Shown here one piece after another: positions 47,321 through 57,326 of a stretch of 64,000 nt of DNA; positions within the stretch are counted from its first letter, which is position 1, and every line of letters begins with the position of its first letter. Under the pieces are notes generated by a model. It saw only the letters and a list, made by a program, of their open reading frames with translations, was not told where the DNA came from and did no database searches. The DNA lies in assembly GCF_001939075.1 (NCBI RefSeq), contig NZ_MPTA01000006.1, positions 1-64,000 on the forward strand, given 5' to 3'. The position numbers and the translations under genes were made by a program. This DNA is from Paenisporosarcina indica. GTDB lineage: Bacteria > Bacillota > Bacilli > Bacillales_A > Planococcaceae.

Positions 47321-47414
47321 CTTCATTCCCCCTAATTTAGGTAAGTATAAGAATTTCTGAATCGTCTGTAAACTAGCTATTCATCCTAGTCTATAAATAC
47401 CTGTTTCTTATTAC

Positions 47415-47443
47415 TTGATAATTAGTTTAATATACTTTACATT
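47415..47443 (+). promoter_or_regulatory. Candidate SigA promoter of katA
   Basis: TTGATA (47415-47420) and TACATT (47438-47443) with a 17-base spacer; transcription would start near 47450, leaving a leader of about 40 bases. Confidence 0.5.
47416..47430. promoter_or_regulatory. Candidate upstream Per box of katA
   Basis: TGATAATTAGTTTAA matches TTATAATnATTATAA at 11 of 14 defined positions and overlaps the candidate -35 and spacer. Confidence 0.45.
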
Positions 47444-47458
47444 GGAATTAGTTCTTTT

Positions 47459-47473
47459 TTATAATAACTATTA
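47459..47473. promoter_or_regulatory. Candidate downstream Per box of katA
   Basis: TTATAATAACTATTA matches TTATAATnATTATAA at 12 of 14 defined positions. It lies 16 bases before the katA ATG, downstream of the candidate promoter, where PerR would block elongation or initiation. Confidence 0.55.
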
Positions 47474-47489
47474 ATAAGGAGTCGGTATA

Positions 47490-48935
47490 ATGAAGAAGTT
47501 AACAACAAACCAAGGTGTTCCAATCGGAGACAATCAAAATTCACGCACGGCTGGTCGACGTGGACCCACACTAATGGAGGATTATCAACTAATTGAGAAA
47601 TTAGCTCATTTTGACCGTGAACGTGTTCCAGAACGTGTTGTTCATGCTCGCGGTGCAGCGGCACACGGTACATTCGTTGTTAAAAACAGTATGAAAAAAT
47701 ATACAAGTGCGGCATTCCTTCAAAATGAAGGGCAAGAAACACCAGTATTCACTCGTTTTTCAACAGTAATTCATGGTCTACATTCTCCTGAAACCGCACG
47801 TGATCCACGTGGATTCTCAGTTAAATTCTATACAGAAGAAGGCAACTATGATTTCGTTGGTAATAATTTGCCAGTATTCTTTATCCGTGATGCCATTAAA
47901 TTCCCGGATGTTATTCATTCATTAAAACCAGATCCACGTACCAATTTACAAGATTCTGCACGTCTTTTTGATTTCTTTGGATTATCACCTGAGTCAACTA
48001 ATATGGTCATGCATTTATTCACAGATGAAGGCATTCCACAAGATTACCGTCATATACGTGGTTCTTCTGTACATTCATTTAAGTGGATTTCGGAGGAAGG
48101 CAAAACTACATACATTAAACTTCGTTGGGTACCGAAGCAAGGCGTTAAAAACCTATCAATTGAAGAAGCTGCCGCTCAGCAAGCGAAGGACTTCAGCCAC
48201 GCGACTCGTGACTTGTATGAAGCAATTGAACGCGGGGAGTTTCCAGAGTGGGATTTATATGTGCAAACATTAAAACCAGAAGACATGGATAATTACGACT
48301 TTGATCCATTGGATGCTACAAAGGATTGGTTAGAAAAAGATTTCCCATATGAATTAGTTGGAACAATGACCTTAAATCGTAACGTAGATAATTTCTTTGC
48401 TGAAACAGAATCAGTTGGATTTAACCCAGGCGTTCTTGTGCCAGGTTTCCTACCTTCTGAAGATAAAATGTTACAAGGTCGTCTATTCTCTTACTCAGAT
48501 ACACAACGATACCGCATAGGAGCAAACTATCTACAATTACCAATCAATGCGCCACAATGTCCGTTTGCCAATAATCAACGTGACGGTGCTATGCCATTCA
48601 AACAGCAAACGTCTCGTGTGAATTACGAGCCTAATAGTTTCGACTCAGAACCAAAAGAAGCACCAGAGTATAAAGAAGCCGATCAACCTATCTATGGGGT
48701 TGCCGGTAAAAACGCAATTGAGAAAACAAATAACTTTGGTCAAGCTGGAGAAATTTATAGAACTTATGATGAATCTACAAAACAGGCTCTTATTAAAAAC
48801 TTGTTAGATCAATTCTCTAGTATTGAAAATCGTGATATCGTTGGCCGTGTAATAGCCAATTTGTATCGTGCAGATGAGACTCTAGGCCAGAAACTTGCCG
48901 AAGGTTCAAATGTGGACGTGAATCTTTACCTATAA
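47490..48935 (+). CDS. katA: Vegetative heme catalase
   Basis: A small-subunit monofunctional catalase (481 residues) dismutating hydrogen peroxide in the cytoplasm. Catalytic His52 (VVHARGAAAHG), Asn125 (VGNNLPVFF) and proximal heme-ligand Tyr335 (RLFSYSDTQRYRIG) are present. AATAAGGAG precedes the ATG at about 11 bases. Length equals the B. subtilis enzyme. Two PerR-like boxes upstream indicate peroxide induction. Monocistronic. Confidence 0.96.
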   Translation: MKKLTTNQGVPIGDNQNSRTAGRRGPTLMEDYQLIEKLAHFDRERVPERVVHARGAAAHGTFVVKNSMKKYTSAAFLQNEGQETPVFTRFSTVIHGLHSPETARDPRGFSVKFYTEEGNYDFVGNNLPVFFIRDAIKFPDVIHSLKPDPRTNLQDSARLFDFFGLSPESTNMVMHLFTDEGIPQDYRHIRGSSVHSFKWISEEGKTTYIKLRWVPKQGVKNLSIEEAAAQQAKDFSHATRDLYEAIERGEFPEWDLYVQTLKPEDMDNYDFDPLDATKDWLEKDFPYELVGTMTLNRNVDNFFAETESVGFNPGVLVPGFLPSEDKMLQGRLFSYSDTQRYRIGANYLQLPINAPQCPFANNQRDGAMPFKQQTSRVNYEPNSFDSEPKEAPEYKEADQPIYGVAGKNAIEKTNNFGQAGEIYRTYDESTKQALIKNLLDQFSSIENRDIVGRVIANLYRADETLGQKLAEGSNVDVNLYL

Positions 48936-48946
48936 TATTTGAAATG

Positions 48947-48992
48947 AAAAGAGTTTTTCCTTACTGTTAATACAGGAGGGAAAACTCTTTTT
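48947..48992 (+). terminator. Terminator of katA
   Basis: AAAAGAGTTTT-CC pairs with GG-AAAACTCTTTT around an 18-base loop, followed by T residues, 11 bases after the stop. Confidence 0.88.
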
Positions 48993-49061
48993 CTTCATCA
49001 ATGCTAAAAACAGCCTACGTTCCGATGATGGATCTATTACGAATTACCAGGAGATGAAATC

Positions 49062-49586
49062 ATGCGTGTGCAATTGAAAGTTAAAGGATTATCTCAATAT
49101 GATGAATCTATAAAGACCCACTATCAGAATTCTGCTTGTGGTCCCGTAACAGCTTTAACCATTTTACGGTACTGGATGCCGAACTCTTCCACTTATGATG
49201 TGAATCAATTGTATCGGTTACTGCAAACTACTCGAATCGGATTATTTACATGGAGATTAAAACATAACTTGGGTAAACTCCTCGGTTCTTCTTGGGAAAT
49301 AAACACATGTTCTCTAGAAGAAGCAAAATCTGAACTGATTGAAGGACGTCCAGTTGCGTGTAAATTTGATCGCTACTTTACATTTCACTGGTTTGGCACT
49401 TACGAATTTGCCTATCACTGGGTTCCAATGATCGGTTTTGAAGAAAATGAAAACGACTTAACACTGATTCTCCATGACAATGGTGGAAGAAATCGTGAAA
49501 GTCGCATTCGACATGTCTCATATAAGCAGAATCAGGATATTTTAACATTTGTAAAAATGTATCCATATTCTAAGATGATTGAATAA
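49062..49586 (+). CDS. C39-like papain-fold protein
   Basis: A 174-residue protein with the peptidase C39-like core: nucleophile Cys26 (NSACGPVTALTIL), His119 (YHWVPMIGF) and Asp139/Asn140 (LHDNGG). There is no signal peptide or membrane helix, so it may be a cytoplasmic peptidase or transglutaminase-like enzyme. Its 3' end overlaps the convergent STAS gene by 17 bases. The SD is weak (GGAGATG). Confidence 0.8.
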   Translation: MRVQLKVKGLSQYDESIKTHYQNSACGPVTALTILRYWMPNSSTYDVNQLYRLLQTTRIGLFTWRLKHNLGKLLGSSWEINTCSLEEAKSELIEGRPVACKFDRYFTFHWFGTYEFAYHWVPMIGFEENENDLTLILHDNGGRNRESRIRHVSYKQNQDILTFVKMYPYSKMIE

Positions 49587-50397
49587 CTGAAAGTGCACGC
49601 TTTAAAGTTGAGTAACTACCGACTTTTCCAAAATCTAATCCAAGTTGAACGAGAGTTTGAGCGATAATCGGAGAAATCCCACTTACGGTGCCTTTTACAC
49701 CAAGAAGAGCTAATGAATCTAATAAATGAAATAGTTGTTGAGCAACAAATGTATCAATGATCTGTACGCCGGATAAATCAATAATCAAATGTTTGATTTT
49801 CAATCGGGACGCTTCAATCAAAGCACGCTCATGCAATACTCGTGAGCGTACTTCATTCATTGTACCAACCAGCGGCAACACAGCAATATCGTTATTGATC
49901 GAGACAACTGGTACGGACAATTCCAACACCATTTGTTGAGTTAGAGCCAATTGTTCTTTATCGTAACGTACGAAGGGAACACTGAAGAAATAAACGAGAT
50001 CGTTGATAGAACGGTCTAACACATCAATGATATCGTATAGTTCATTGGTATTTAGTTCCAGCTTTTGTGCTTCGTATTTTATTAGACTGCCTATAGTATT
50101 ACGATAATGTGGAACTTCACGTAGCATCATGTCAATCGTCACTTGGTGCATTTTTGCTGTATGAGCCCCTGCCTTCTCTCCCCATTCTCTTAAACCCACC
50201 ACGCGTTGTTCTTCAGACATTTCTAAACAAGCCCCATAAAGTTCGACAAGTTCAATTCTCATTGGATGTAGGTCTATTTCAATCCTATTTAATTCTGGAT
50301 AACGAGAATTTTGCTCATTCGTAATGATTCGTGCAAGATCATGTGATTGTTGTAATATACAATTCTTCATATGGATGAGTTGTGAATTTAAATTCAT
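49570..50397 (-). CDS. RsbR-family STAS protein
   Basis: A 275-residue stressosome-like co-antagonist. The N-terminal helical/globin-like sensor region (1-155) is followed by the STAS domain (156-275) with LSVPVVSINNDIAVLPLVGTM, IDLSGVQIIDTFVAQQLF and GIRPIIAQTL-like GISPIIAQTLVQLG. The Ser/Thr site is retained (Thr near IDT). GGGAGGT precedes the ATG. Converges with the C39-like gene and starts 20 bases after ypcP, so may be co-transcribed with it. Confidence 0.85.
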   Translation of the reverse strand: MNLNSQLIHMKNCILQQSHDLARIITNEQNSRYPELNRIEIDLHPMRIELVELYGACLEMSEEQRVVGLREWGEKAGAHTAKMHQVTIDMMLREVPHYRNTIGSLIKYEAQKLELNTNELYDIIDVLDRSINDLVYFFSVPFVRYDKEQLALTQQMVLELSVPVVSINNDIAVLPLVGTMNEVRSRVLHERALIEASRLKIKHLIIDLSGVQIIDTFVAQQLFHLLDSLALLGVKGTVSGISPIIAQTLVQLGLDFGKVGSYSTLKRALSVIQSS

Positions 50398-50416
50398 GGA
50401 ATACCTCCCAAATTTG

Positions 50417-51307
50417 TCAAATTAAATACAATGAACGTGCATGTCTACTTGTAATCCCAAACCCCGCTTGGTCAAGTTGGTGTAAATGATCTTGATTATA
50501 GGTTGGGATTAATAACTGATTCAGCTCGATTGGTAAGTCCATTTCACAATGTATGGTGGCAAGTTTTTTTGACAGACGTAACATGTCGAGATTTTCTTGA
50601 ATTTTCTTTTGTTGCCCTGGTTTTAATTCATGCAAAGAATCGATGACCCCTTCTACTGAACCGTATTTTTGAATTAATTGCAATGCACTTTTTGGTCCAA
50701 TCCCTTTTACGCCTGGATAGCCATCACTTGAGTCGCCCATAAATGCTTTAACGTCAGCAAAAACAGATGGCTCAATTTGATATTCCTCGATAAATCGTTC
50801 ATATGTATAATCATCGTAAATTGCAAATCCTTTTTTCGTGAAAGCGATATTTGTAGTTGGGGTTAATAGTTGCAATAAATCTTTATCCCCACTTACGATT
50901 GTAATGTTGGCTTCATTTTGCCATTTGCATGCCATCGAACCGATTAAATCATCTGCTTCCATGCCAACTTCCCCAAAGTTTTGCCAACCCAGCATTTTTG
51001 ATATATCTTTCGCCATATCAAATTGTGGAATCATCTCTTCTGGTGGTGCAGGACGATTTGATTTGTAGCCGTCAAAAAGATCATTGCGAAATGTTTGACT
51101 CCCCATATCCCAACAAATTGCCATATGAGTTGGTTGCATCATTTGTTTTGCTGTTAAGACGTGACGTGCGAAGCCTTGTACGCCATTTGTTGGGGTCCCT
51201 TGTTCATTTCGGAAATATTGGCCAAACACAGATGTAGCAAAGAATGAACGGAATAACAAAGCCATTCCATCTACTAATAAAATATGTGGTTTCTCCATTG
51301 ATTTCAT
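50417..51307 (-). CDS. ypcP: 5'-3' exonuclease YpcP (PolA N-terminal domain-like)
   Basis: A 296-residue flap endonuclease/5'-3' exonuclease involved in RNA primer removal or DNA repair. Acidic metal sites are seen in ILLVDGMALLFRSF (N-terminus), GMEADDLIGSMA and VSGDKDLLQLL, with the helix-hairpin-helix region GDSSDGYPGVKGIGPKSALQLI. I use the ATG at 51307 (M8 of the open frame), with AGAGGAG upstream at 5-6 bases, for exactly the B. subtilis length. A separate gene for it is usual in Bacillales. Confidence 0.93.
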   Translation of the reverse strand: MKSMEKPHILLVDGMALLFRSFFATSVFGQYFRNEQGTPTNGVQGFARHVLTAKQMMQPTHMAICWDMGSQTFRNDLFDGYKSNRPAPPEEMIPQFDMAKDISKMLGWQNFGEVGMEADDLIGSMACKWQNEANITIVSGDKDLLQLLTPTTNIAFTKKGFAIYDDYTYERFIEEYQIEPSVFADVKAFMGDSSDGYPGVKGIGPKSALQLIQKYGSVEGVIDSLHELKPGQQKKIQENLDMLRLSKKLATIHCEMDLPIELNQLLIPTYNQDHLHQLDQAGFGITSRHARSLYLI

Positions 51308-51685
51308 TTTTTCTCCTCTTTTCCTCACGGTTTTTCACTTCAATTCATAAAGTACATTTCCGAGTGACATTTCCAAAAAATTTGACAGTCTTTTTAACTG
51401 TAAGTTTCCCTTCATTATCAACCTTTTTTGATACAAATCCTACTACTATTTCGTTACTGTGGAAAGTTTATGCTTTATGTCTAGGAAATTCAGTATGAAT
51501 GCTAATGTTTCCTAATGTTAATCATCGCTTCAGAAATTCCTTCAATTAGTATAGCAGGTTCAAAGTAAATAATATGGGAGTTCCTACTTTTGCAAAATGG
51601 AAAGTTTAGAATATATCTCTGAAATCGAGTATAGAATATCCCCCTAAAGCCAATTCTTATAACAAAGTAAGAAAGGGGGAATATC
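51308..51685. other. Intergenic region between ypcP and the ger operon
   Basis: No gene is evident in these 378 bases. GGAAAGTTTA occurs twice (near 51451 and 51599). I could not find a convincing sigma-G promoter for the ger operon; AGAATA followed by GTATAG near 51630 is only weakly similar. Confidence 0.4.
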
Positions 51686-53221
51686 ATGTTTAAAAATAAA
51701 TTCAAACTATCTTTATCAAAGAAACAATCAAAAGTTGAGAGTGATAGGGATGGAAATGAACCGAAAGAAAATATGATTCCTTCAGCAACGAATTCTTTTA
51801 TTCAGGCGATTAAAGATGCTACTCATAACCCATCAGACTTAATTGTCAAGTCGATTCCTCCCAATCTCACGCTCATTTTTATAGAAAATCTCGTGGATGA
51901 ACGGACATTAAATGATCATATCCTAAATGATTTGTACAAAAAACCGAGTGAATCACCGGAACTTATGAAGTCTTTACTATCTATTCCCTTGTTAAATATA
52001 TCTAATCTACTGGATGATGCTTTGTCTTCAATGATGACTGGAACGGTAATCATTCATATTGATGGTTATTCTCAAGTTGTATTGGCAAATATCGCCACTA
52101 GAGAAACACGCAGTTTGTCAGCACCAGAAAATGAATCCCAAGTAATTGGCTCACAAGTTGGATTCAATGAAAGTCTTTCAACAAATGTATCGTTAGTACG
52201 TAGGTACATCATGAATCCTGATCTTTGTATTGAAAAAACCAAGATAGGGAAACGAACGAATACATCAGTTTCACTATTATTCATGAAAGGTATCGCCTCG
52301 GAGGAGATGGTTAATACCCTACGACAAAGGATTAACAGCATTGATATCGATGCCATAATAGATAGTGCCGCTCTGGCTGAAATGATTGATGACAACTCTC
52401 TTTCAATTTTCCCACAAATGCTTCTTACAGAAAGAACTGATAAATTTTGTGATGGATTAATGAACGGCAAATTGGGAGTTCTTGTAGATGGTAGTTCCAT
52501 GGCAATCATTTGCCCGCAATCATTTATTGAATTCTTCCAAAGTAGAGAAGATCAAAATCTCAGATGGCAAATTGCATCATTTCTTCGGATATTAAGATTT
52601 AGTGCAATCTTTTTATCCGTTTATTTAACGCCTTTATACGTGGCGGCATTGACATTTCATTACGAAGTTATTCCACAAGCTTTCTTAGTTCCACTAAGTG
52701 AGTCTAGAGCTTTAGTTCCTTTCCCTCCAGTATTTGAAGCCTTACTTTTAGAATTTATTATCGAGTTACTTAGAGAAGCTGGAGCAAGATTGCCTACAAA
52801 AATCGGACAAACCATTGGTATTGTAGGCGGTATCGTAATTGGAACAGCAGCCGTACAAGCAGGAATTACGAGTAATATCTTAATTATTATTATCGCTTTA
52901 AGTGCATTGGCGTCCTTTACATCACCAAGTTATATGATGGGGAATGTTATTCGTATTATTAGATTTCCCATTATCATATTGGCGGGCTTTTGGGGCTTTT
53001 ATGGCATTATGCTTGCATTTTGTTTTATACTCATTCATCTATTACGTCAATCCAGTTTGGGTACTCCGTACACGGCACCTTTTTATCCACCTCGACTGAA
53101 AGATTGGCGTGATAGTATTATCAGAGCGCCCTTTTCCTATACATCTAAAAGACCCACAAGTTCAAGACCAGTAGATGATGAAAAATCCAATCCTGAACCA
53201 GTAAATCCTGAAAAAAGTTGA
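51686..53221 (+). CDS. Spore germination receptor subunit A (GerA family)
   Basis: A 511-residue GerAA-type protein: N-terminal cytoplasmic domain of about 280 residues with IVDERTLNDHIL-like and GYSQVVLANIATRETRS segments, then five or six membrane helices (about residues 285-470), including SAIFLSVYLTPLYVAALTFHYEVIP and GIVGGIVIGTAAVQAGI. It helps bind germinants and form the receptor channel in the spore inner membrane. AAAGGGGGAA precedes the ATG. First gene of an A-B-C operon. Confidence 0.93.
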   Translation: MFKNKFKLSLSKKQSKVESDRDGNEPKENMIPSATNSFIQAIKDATHNPSDLIVKSIPPNLTLIFIENLVDERTLNDHILNDLYKKPSESPELMKSLLSIPLLNISNLLDDALSSMMTGTVIIHIDGYSQVVLANIATRETRSLSAPENESQVIGSQVGFNESLSTNVSLVRRYIMNPDLCIEKTKIGKRTNTSVSLLFMKGIASEEMVNTLRQRINSIDIDAIIDSAALAEMIDDNSLSIFPQMLLTERTDKFCDGLMNGKLGVLVDGSSMAIICPQSFIEFFQSREDQNLRWQIASFLRILRFSAIFLSVYLTPLYVAALTFHYEVIPQAFLVPLSESRALVPFPPVFEALLLEFIIELLREAGARLPTKIGQTIGIVGGIVIGTAAVQAGITSNILIIIIALSALASFTSPSYMMGNVIRIIRFPIIILAGFWGFYGIMLAFCFILIHLLRQSSLGTPYTAPFYPPRLKDWRDSIIRAPFSYTSKRPTSSRPVDDEKSNPEPVNPEKS

Positions 53222-53237
53222 ACTGAAGGTGATATGA

Positions 53238-54350
53238 ATGAAAAATCCACTGCAACTTAGCCCGAAAGATACGATAAATGCTTTTCTCCTTTTTTTTGTG
53301 ATTCATAGCAGTCAAGTTGGAGTTGGAATACATGGCTTTCAGCGCTTTGTGTATCATGATGCAAAACACGATGCTTGGATTTCGGTACTTCTTATAGGCA
53401 TCGTCTCACATATCATCGTTATCTTCATGATTAAAACGTTAGAGATGTACGATTCAAATGATTTATATGGGATTCACCAAGATGTATTTGGTAAATGGAT
53501 TGGGAATTTTTTGAATGGGATTTATATTCTATACTGCTCAACCGCATTTTTCGCTGTTTTGCGAAACTATATGGAAGTAATAAATGCATGGGTTTTCCCC
53601 AACTTAAATCCCTGGTTCCTTTCAGCTACTTTGCTGTTAATTGTGATGTATGCCTTTCTCTCCGGTCTACGGGTGATTGTCGGAATTGCGTTTTTTAGTG
53701 TTGTTTTTTCTTTTTGGCTCTACCCATTATTAATATTTCCGCTCGAGTTTTCGTCATCGTCAAGTTTTTATCCAATTTTGGAGAGCGATATTATCTCGAT
53801 TTTAAAAGGTGCACAATCCATGACTTTTACAATTATTGGTTTTGAAATCCTTAATGTCATTTATCCTTTCGTAAAGGATAAGGAAAACGTTAAAAAGCAC
53901 GTTCATTTAGGTTTGCTAGCTACTACAGTAATTTACTTAGCCATAATTTTGGTTTCGCTTGCCTATTATAGCGAAGGTGAACTCGCAAGAACCATATGGG
54001 CAACTTTAACTTTATTTAGTATTGTCCGATTCCCATTTATTGAACGATTTGAATTTATTGCAATAAACTTCTGGATGTTGATTATTATACCTAATCTTTG
54101 TCTATACATATGGGCTGCTTATAGAGGAACCATACGCTTAGTAAAAATAAGTGCGAAAAAATTCGTTTGGATTTTTTCAATTATCATCTTCATTTTCACT
54201 ATTGTTATTCAAACACGTACCCAAATAAATATGATTAACACTCAATTTGGCAAAGTTGCCTTTTATATTGTTTTTGTTTATCCCATTTTTCTGTATGTAG
54301 TCGCCGCATTGAAAAAGAAACTCACATCACAAAAGGAGCAAAAAGAATGA
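53238..54350 (+). CDS. Spore germination receptor subunit B (permease-like)
   Basis: A 370-residue GerAB/spore germination permease of the APC superfamily, with ten membrane helices; the N-terminal FFVIHSSQVGVGIHGFQRFVY and RNYMEVINAWVFPNLNPWFLS segments fit the family. It confers germinant specificity. The specific amino acid or sugar ligand cannot be read from sequence. It starts 16 bases after subunit A and overlaps subunit C by four bases. Confidence 0.93.
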   Translation: MKNPLQLSPKDTINAFLLFFVIHSSQVGVGIHGFQRFVYHDAKHDAWISVLLIGIVSHIIVIFMIKTLEMYDSNDLYGIHQDVFGKWIGNFLNGIYILYCSTAFFAVLRNYMEVINAWVFPNLNPWFLSATLLLIVMYAFLSGLRVIVGIAFFSVVFSFWLYPLLIFPLEFSSSSSFYPILESDIISILKGAQSMTFTIIGFEILNVIYPFVKDKENVKKHVHLGLLATTVIYLAIILVSLAYYSEGELARTIWATLTLFSIVRFPFIERFEFIAINFWMLIIIPNLCLYIWAAYRGTIRLVKISAKKFVWIFSIIIFIFTIVIQTRTQINMINTQFGKVAFYIVFVYPIFLYVVAALKKKLTSQKEQKE

Positions 54351-55471
54351 AAAAATTAAGATACTTTATCATAATTATATTGCTCTTTGTAAGCCTAGTG
54401 GGATGTGCGGAAACAAAAATCCTAGAAAGAATCGGTGTAACCACTTTGGTAGGCTATGACTTGGGTGATGACGAGATGGTGGACACTACCGCGATCATTC
54501 GACAAGTAAGTCCCGAATTTCAGAGTAGAGTGGAGATTATTACTACGAAAGACAAAACTAGTAAAGGTACACGTATAAAAGCCAATCTTAGATCATCTAA
54601 AAAGATACAGATCGGTCAAATGAGGATCGTCTTGTTCGGAGATGATGTAGCTAAAGATGGACTTCGTTATTACACTGAAACACTTTTGGAAAATCCTGCT
54701 GTTAGTAATAGTCTTTTTATGGCCGTTGTTGAGGGTCGAACGCAGCCATTACTTGAATACAAATATGAAAATATTGAGGATATTGGTCAACATATATTTA
54801 AGTTGGTAGAACAAAACATTACGAATGAGCACTTGATTTCATCCACTCTTCATGAGGTAGCACATGATTATGATTCCATAGGTATGGACATGTCTATGCC
54901 TATTTTAAAAAGAGACAAAGAAGTGATAGCCATAACTGACGTCGCCCTATTCAAAAGGGACAAAATGGTAGGTAAACTTTCGGTTAACGATAGTTTTTAT
55001 TTAAAACTTGTTAGAAATAATTTTCAATCTGGAATGCTTGAAACGGTTCTTACAAAAGATGATTTAACATCTTCGTTAATGAAAAACTCTCCCGACGGAA
55101 TTCCTTTAGTATTCGATACCGTTCGAACGGTCAGAGATGTAAAGCTAATCAATCAAAAAACACCGGAATTCGACTTACACATTAAAATGAATGCAAGATT
55201 ATTGGAAATAAAGTCAGACATAAATACAGGGGATCCAAAACAAATTGCGGCTCTTGAAAAAGCGATAAAAAAGAATTTAACCCGTGAGATATCAAGAGTA
55301 ATTGCCTACTGTCAGGAAGTTGATTCGGATGTTTTCGGCTTCGGCGAAGTATACAGAAGCTCTGTTAGAAATTCCAACCTAACGCATGAAAAATGGCATG
55401 AGATGTATAAAGAAATGAAAGTGAATGTAAAAATAGACTTCACGATAATTAGAAATGGGATTTTTGAATAA
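54347..55471 (+). CDS. Spore germination receptor subunit C (lipoprotein)
   Basis: A 374-residue GerAC-type lipoprotein with lipobox LVGC (Cys20), anchored to the outer face of the spore inner membrane. Family segments include ILERIGVTTLVGYD, QIGQMRIVLFGDD and the three-domain layout. Overlaps subunit B by four bases (ATGA) for coupled translation. The operon ends at a bidirectional terminator about 140 bases downstream. Confidence 0.92.
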   Translation: MKKLRYFIIIILLFVSLVGCAETKILERIGVTTLVGYDLGDDEMVDTTAIIRQVSPEFQSRVEIITTKDKTSKGTRIKANLRSSKKIQIGQMRIVLFGDDVAKDGLRYYTETLLENPAVSNSLFMAVVEGRTQPLLEYKYENIEDIGQHIFKLVEQNITNEHLISSTLHEVAHDYDSIGMDMSMPILKRDKEVIAITDVALFKRDKMVGKLSVNDSFYLKLVRNNFQSGMLETVLTKDDLTSSLMKNSPDGIPLVFDTVRTVRDVKLINQKTPEFDLHIKMNARLLEIKSDINTGDPKQIAALEKAIKKNLTREISRVIAYCQEVDSDVFGFGEVYRSSVRNSNLTHEKWHEMYKEMKVNVKIDFTIIRNGIFE

Positions 55472-55611
55472 TTTGAAGGCAAACCTATTATATCTTGATA
55501 TAAAATAAACATCGTGGCAAATGAAGTTAGGTGGAAAGTAAATTCCCGATTCAACACTTCCTATACTATGGAAAACACACATATTCCGACACTCCTTAGA
55601 ATTGTGTATAG

Positions 55612-55646
55612 AAAAGGCAGTCCCCCAATGTAGGGGACTGCCTTCT
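55612..55646. terminator. Bidirectional terminator between ger operon and hutH
   Basis: AAGGCAGTCCCC (55614-55625) and GGGGACTGCCTT (55633-55644) form a perfect 12-bp stem with flanking A and T runs; serves convergent genes. Confidence 0.92.
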
Positions 55647-55647
55647 T

Positions 55648-57174
55648 TTAATTTACTGACATTGTTAATTTTTTTGAATAGGTAGCAAAGTATGTTTCGT
55701 TCTTTAAGTAAGCACTAATACGCTCAATGTCTATGCTGAAAATTCGATCTTCAACCATTGATGGTGTGAATGCCCTGAATTCTTCCCATTTATCTTGAAG
55801 TGATGGCGACATGTTTTCTTTTCCTCGGTATTCAGTTCCTTGAAGTGCACAAAAAGCTTCAATGGCTAAAACACGGCGTGCATTTTGAATGATGTTTCCT
55901 GCATGACGTGCACCGATTGTTCCCATACTCACATGATCCTCTTGATTCGCCGACGATGGAATAGAATCCACTGATGCAGGATGTGCCAACGTCTTGTTTT
56001 CTGATACTAAACTTGCCGCTGCATATTGCAATATCATAGCCCCTGATTGAAGTCCAGGTTGTGGACTTAAAAATGGTGGCAGTCCTTCGTTCAATTGAGG
56101 ATTCACCAACCTTTCAATTCGACGCTCTGAAACATTCGCTAGCTCAGCTACAGCTATCTTTAAGAAATCCATCGCAAACGCAATCGGCTGACCATGAAAG
56201 TTACCACCTGATATGATGACTTCCCCATCATCAAAAATTAGCGGATTATCCGTTGCCGCATTCATTTCAATTTCTAATTTTTCTTTTACATAGCCAAGTA
56301 CTTGCCAACTAGCCCCATGAATTTGTGGAATACATCGAAGCGAATAAGCATCTTGAACTCGTTTCTCCCCTTGTGAAGTTACAAGCTGGCTACCTTCTAA
56401 CCACGCAAGCATACGTTTTGCTACGTCTACCTGCTCCACGTATCCACGTGCTTGATGAACTGCCGGGTGAAAAGCATCCGTAATACCGTGAAGTGATTCC
56501 ATCGTCATCGCAGCAATCCATTCGCTTTGATAAGCAAGAGTCTCAGCTTCCAACCAATTGAGAACTCCCTGAGCTGTCATCGCTTGCGTTCCGTTGATAA
56601 GGGCTAGCCCTTCCTTCGCTTCCAATACAAGTGGCTGCATACCTCGTGATTCCCAAAGTTCGCCTGCTGGTTGGTGGTCTCCTTCATTCCAAACCAACCC
56701 TTCACCGACTAAAACCAATGCCAAATGTGATAGAGGAGCTAAATCGCCTGATGCTCCTAGTGATCCTTGTGAAGGTATGACTGGATGAATCGAATGATTA
56801 ACCATATAAGCCAAACGTTCCAATACTTCTACCCGAATTCCTGAGAAACCTTTTAATAAAGCATTTAATCGCAAAACGACCATTGCACGAGACACTCGTT
56901 CTTCAAATGGTTCGCCAATCCCACATGCATGGGAACGAATTAAATGAAGCTGTAGTGCATGGACATCTTTTTCGTTAATACTGACGTCGCTAAATTTACC
57001 AAATCCCGTATTAATGCCATAAACAGTACGTCCTTCTCTTACAATTCTCTCGACTGCTTCTCGACTTTTTTGTACTCGAGATAATGCTTGGTTATCTAAC
57101 TCAACTTCTTCATTTTGATATAAAATAGCCCGCATTTGTTCAACGTTTAAGCTTTCACCTGTTAATAAAACCAT
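55648..57174 (-). CDS. hutH: Histidine ammonia-lyase
   Basis: Deaminates histidine to urocanate, first step of histidine use. The MIO cofactor forms from Ala141-Ser142-Gly143 ([14 protein letters not shown]), and Tyr52 ([11 protein letters not shown]) is conserved. I use the ATG at 57174 (MVLLTGESL), 6 bases after AAGGGGTG, giving 508 residues, the B. subtilis length. The hutUIG genes are not adjacent here, so the pathway genes must be elsewhere or the gene acts alone. Confidence 0.95.
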   Translation of the reverse strand: MVLLTGESLNVEQMRAILYQNEEVELDNQALSRVQKSREAVERIVREGRTVYGINTGFGKFSDVSINEKDVHALQLHLIRSHACGIGEPFEERVSRAMVVLRLNALLKGFSGIRVEVLERLAYMVNHSIHPVIPSQGSLGASGDLAPLSHLALVLVGEGLVWNEGDHQPAGELWESRGMQPLVLEAKEGLALINGTQAMTAQGVLNWLEAETLAYQSEWIAAMTMESLHGITDAFHPAVHQARGYVEQVDVAKRMLAWLEGSQLVTSQGEKRVQDAYSLRCIPQIHGASWQVLGYVKEKLEIEMNAATDNPLIFDDGEVIISGGNFHGQPIAFAMDFLKIAVAELANVSERRIERLVNPQLNEGLPPFLSPQPGLQSGAMILQYAAASLVSENKTLAHPASVDSIPSSANQEDHVSMGTIGARHAGNIIQNARRVLAIEAFCALQGTEYRGKENMSPSLQDKWEEFRAFTPSMVEDRIFSIDIERISAYLKNETYFATYSKKLTMSVN

Positions 57175-57326
57175 TCCGAACACCCCTTTGTATTGAGTAT
57201 AAATTGGAGTGGATAGAAGAACAATTAAAATATGTAAAATTATAACAAGTTACAGTGATAGTCTGCTATCTTAATAAAGTGTTAATATAGGGAATATTCA
57301 CATCTATAATCTTGAGGAGGAGTTTC

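Noticed and set aside
51590-51685. Sigma-G promoter of the ger operon
   Set aside because: Biologically expected, but no hexamer pair close to the sigma-G consensus could be found with normal spacing.
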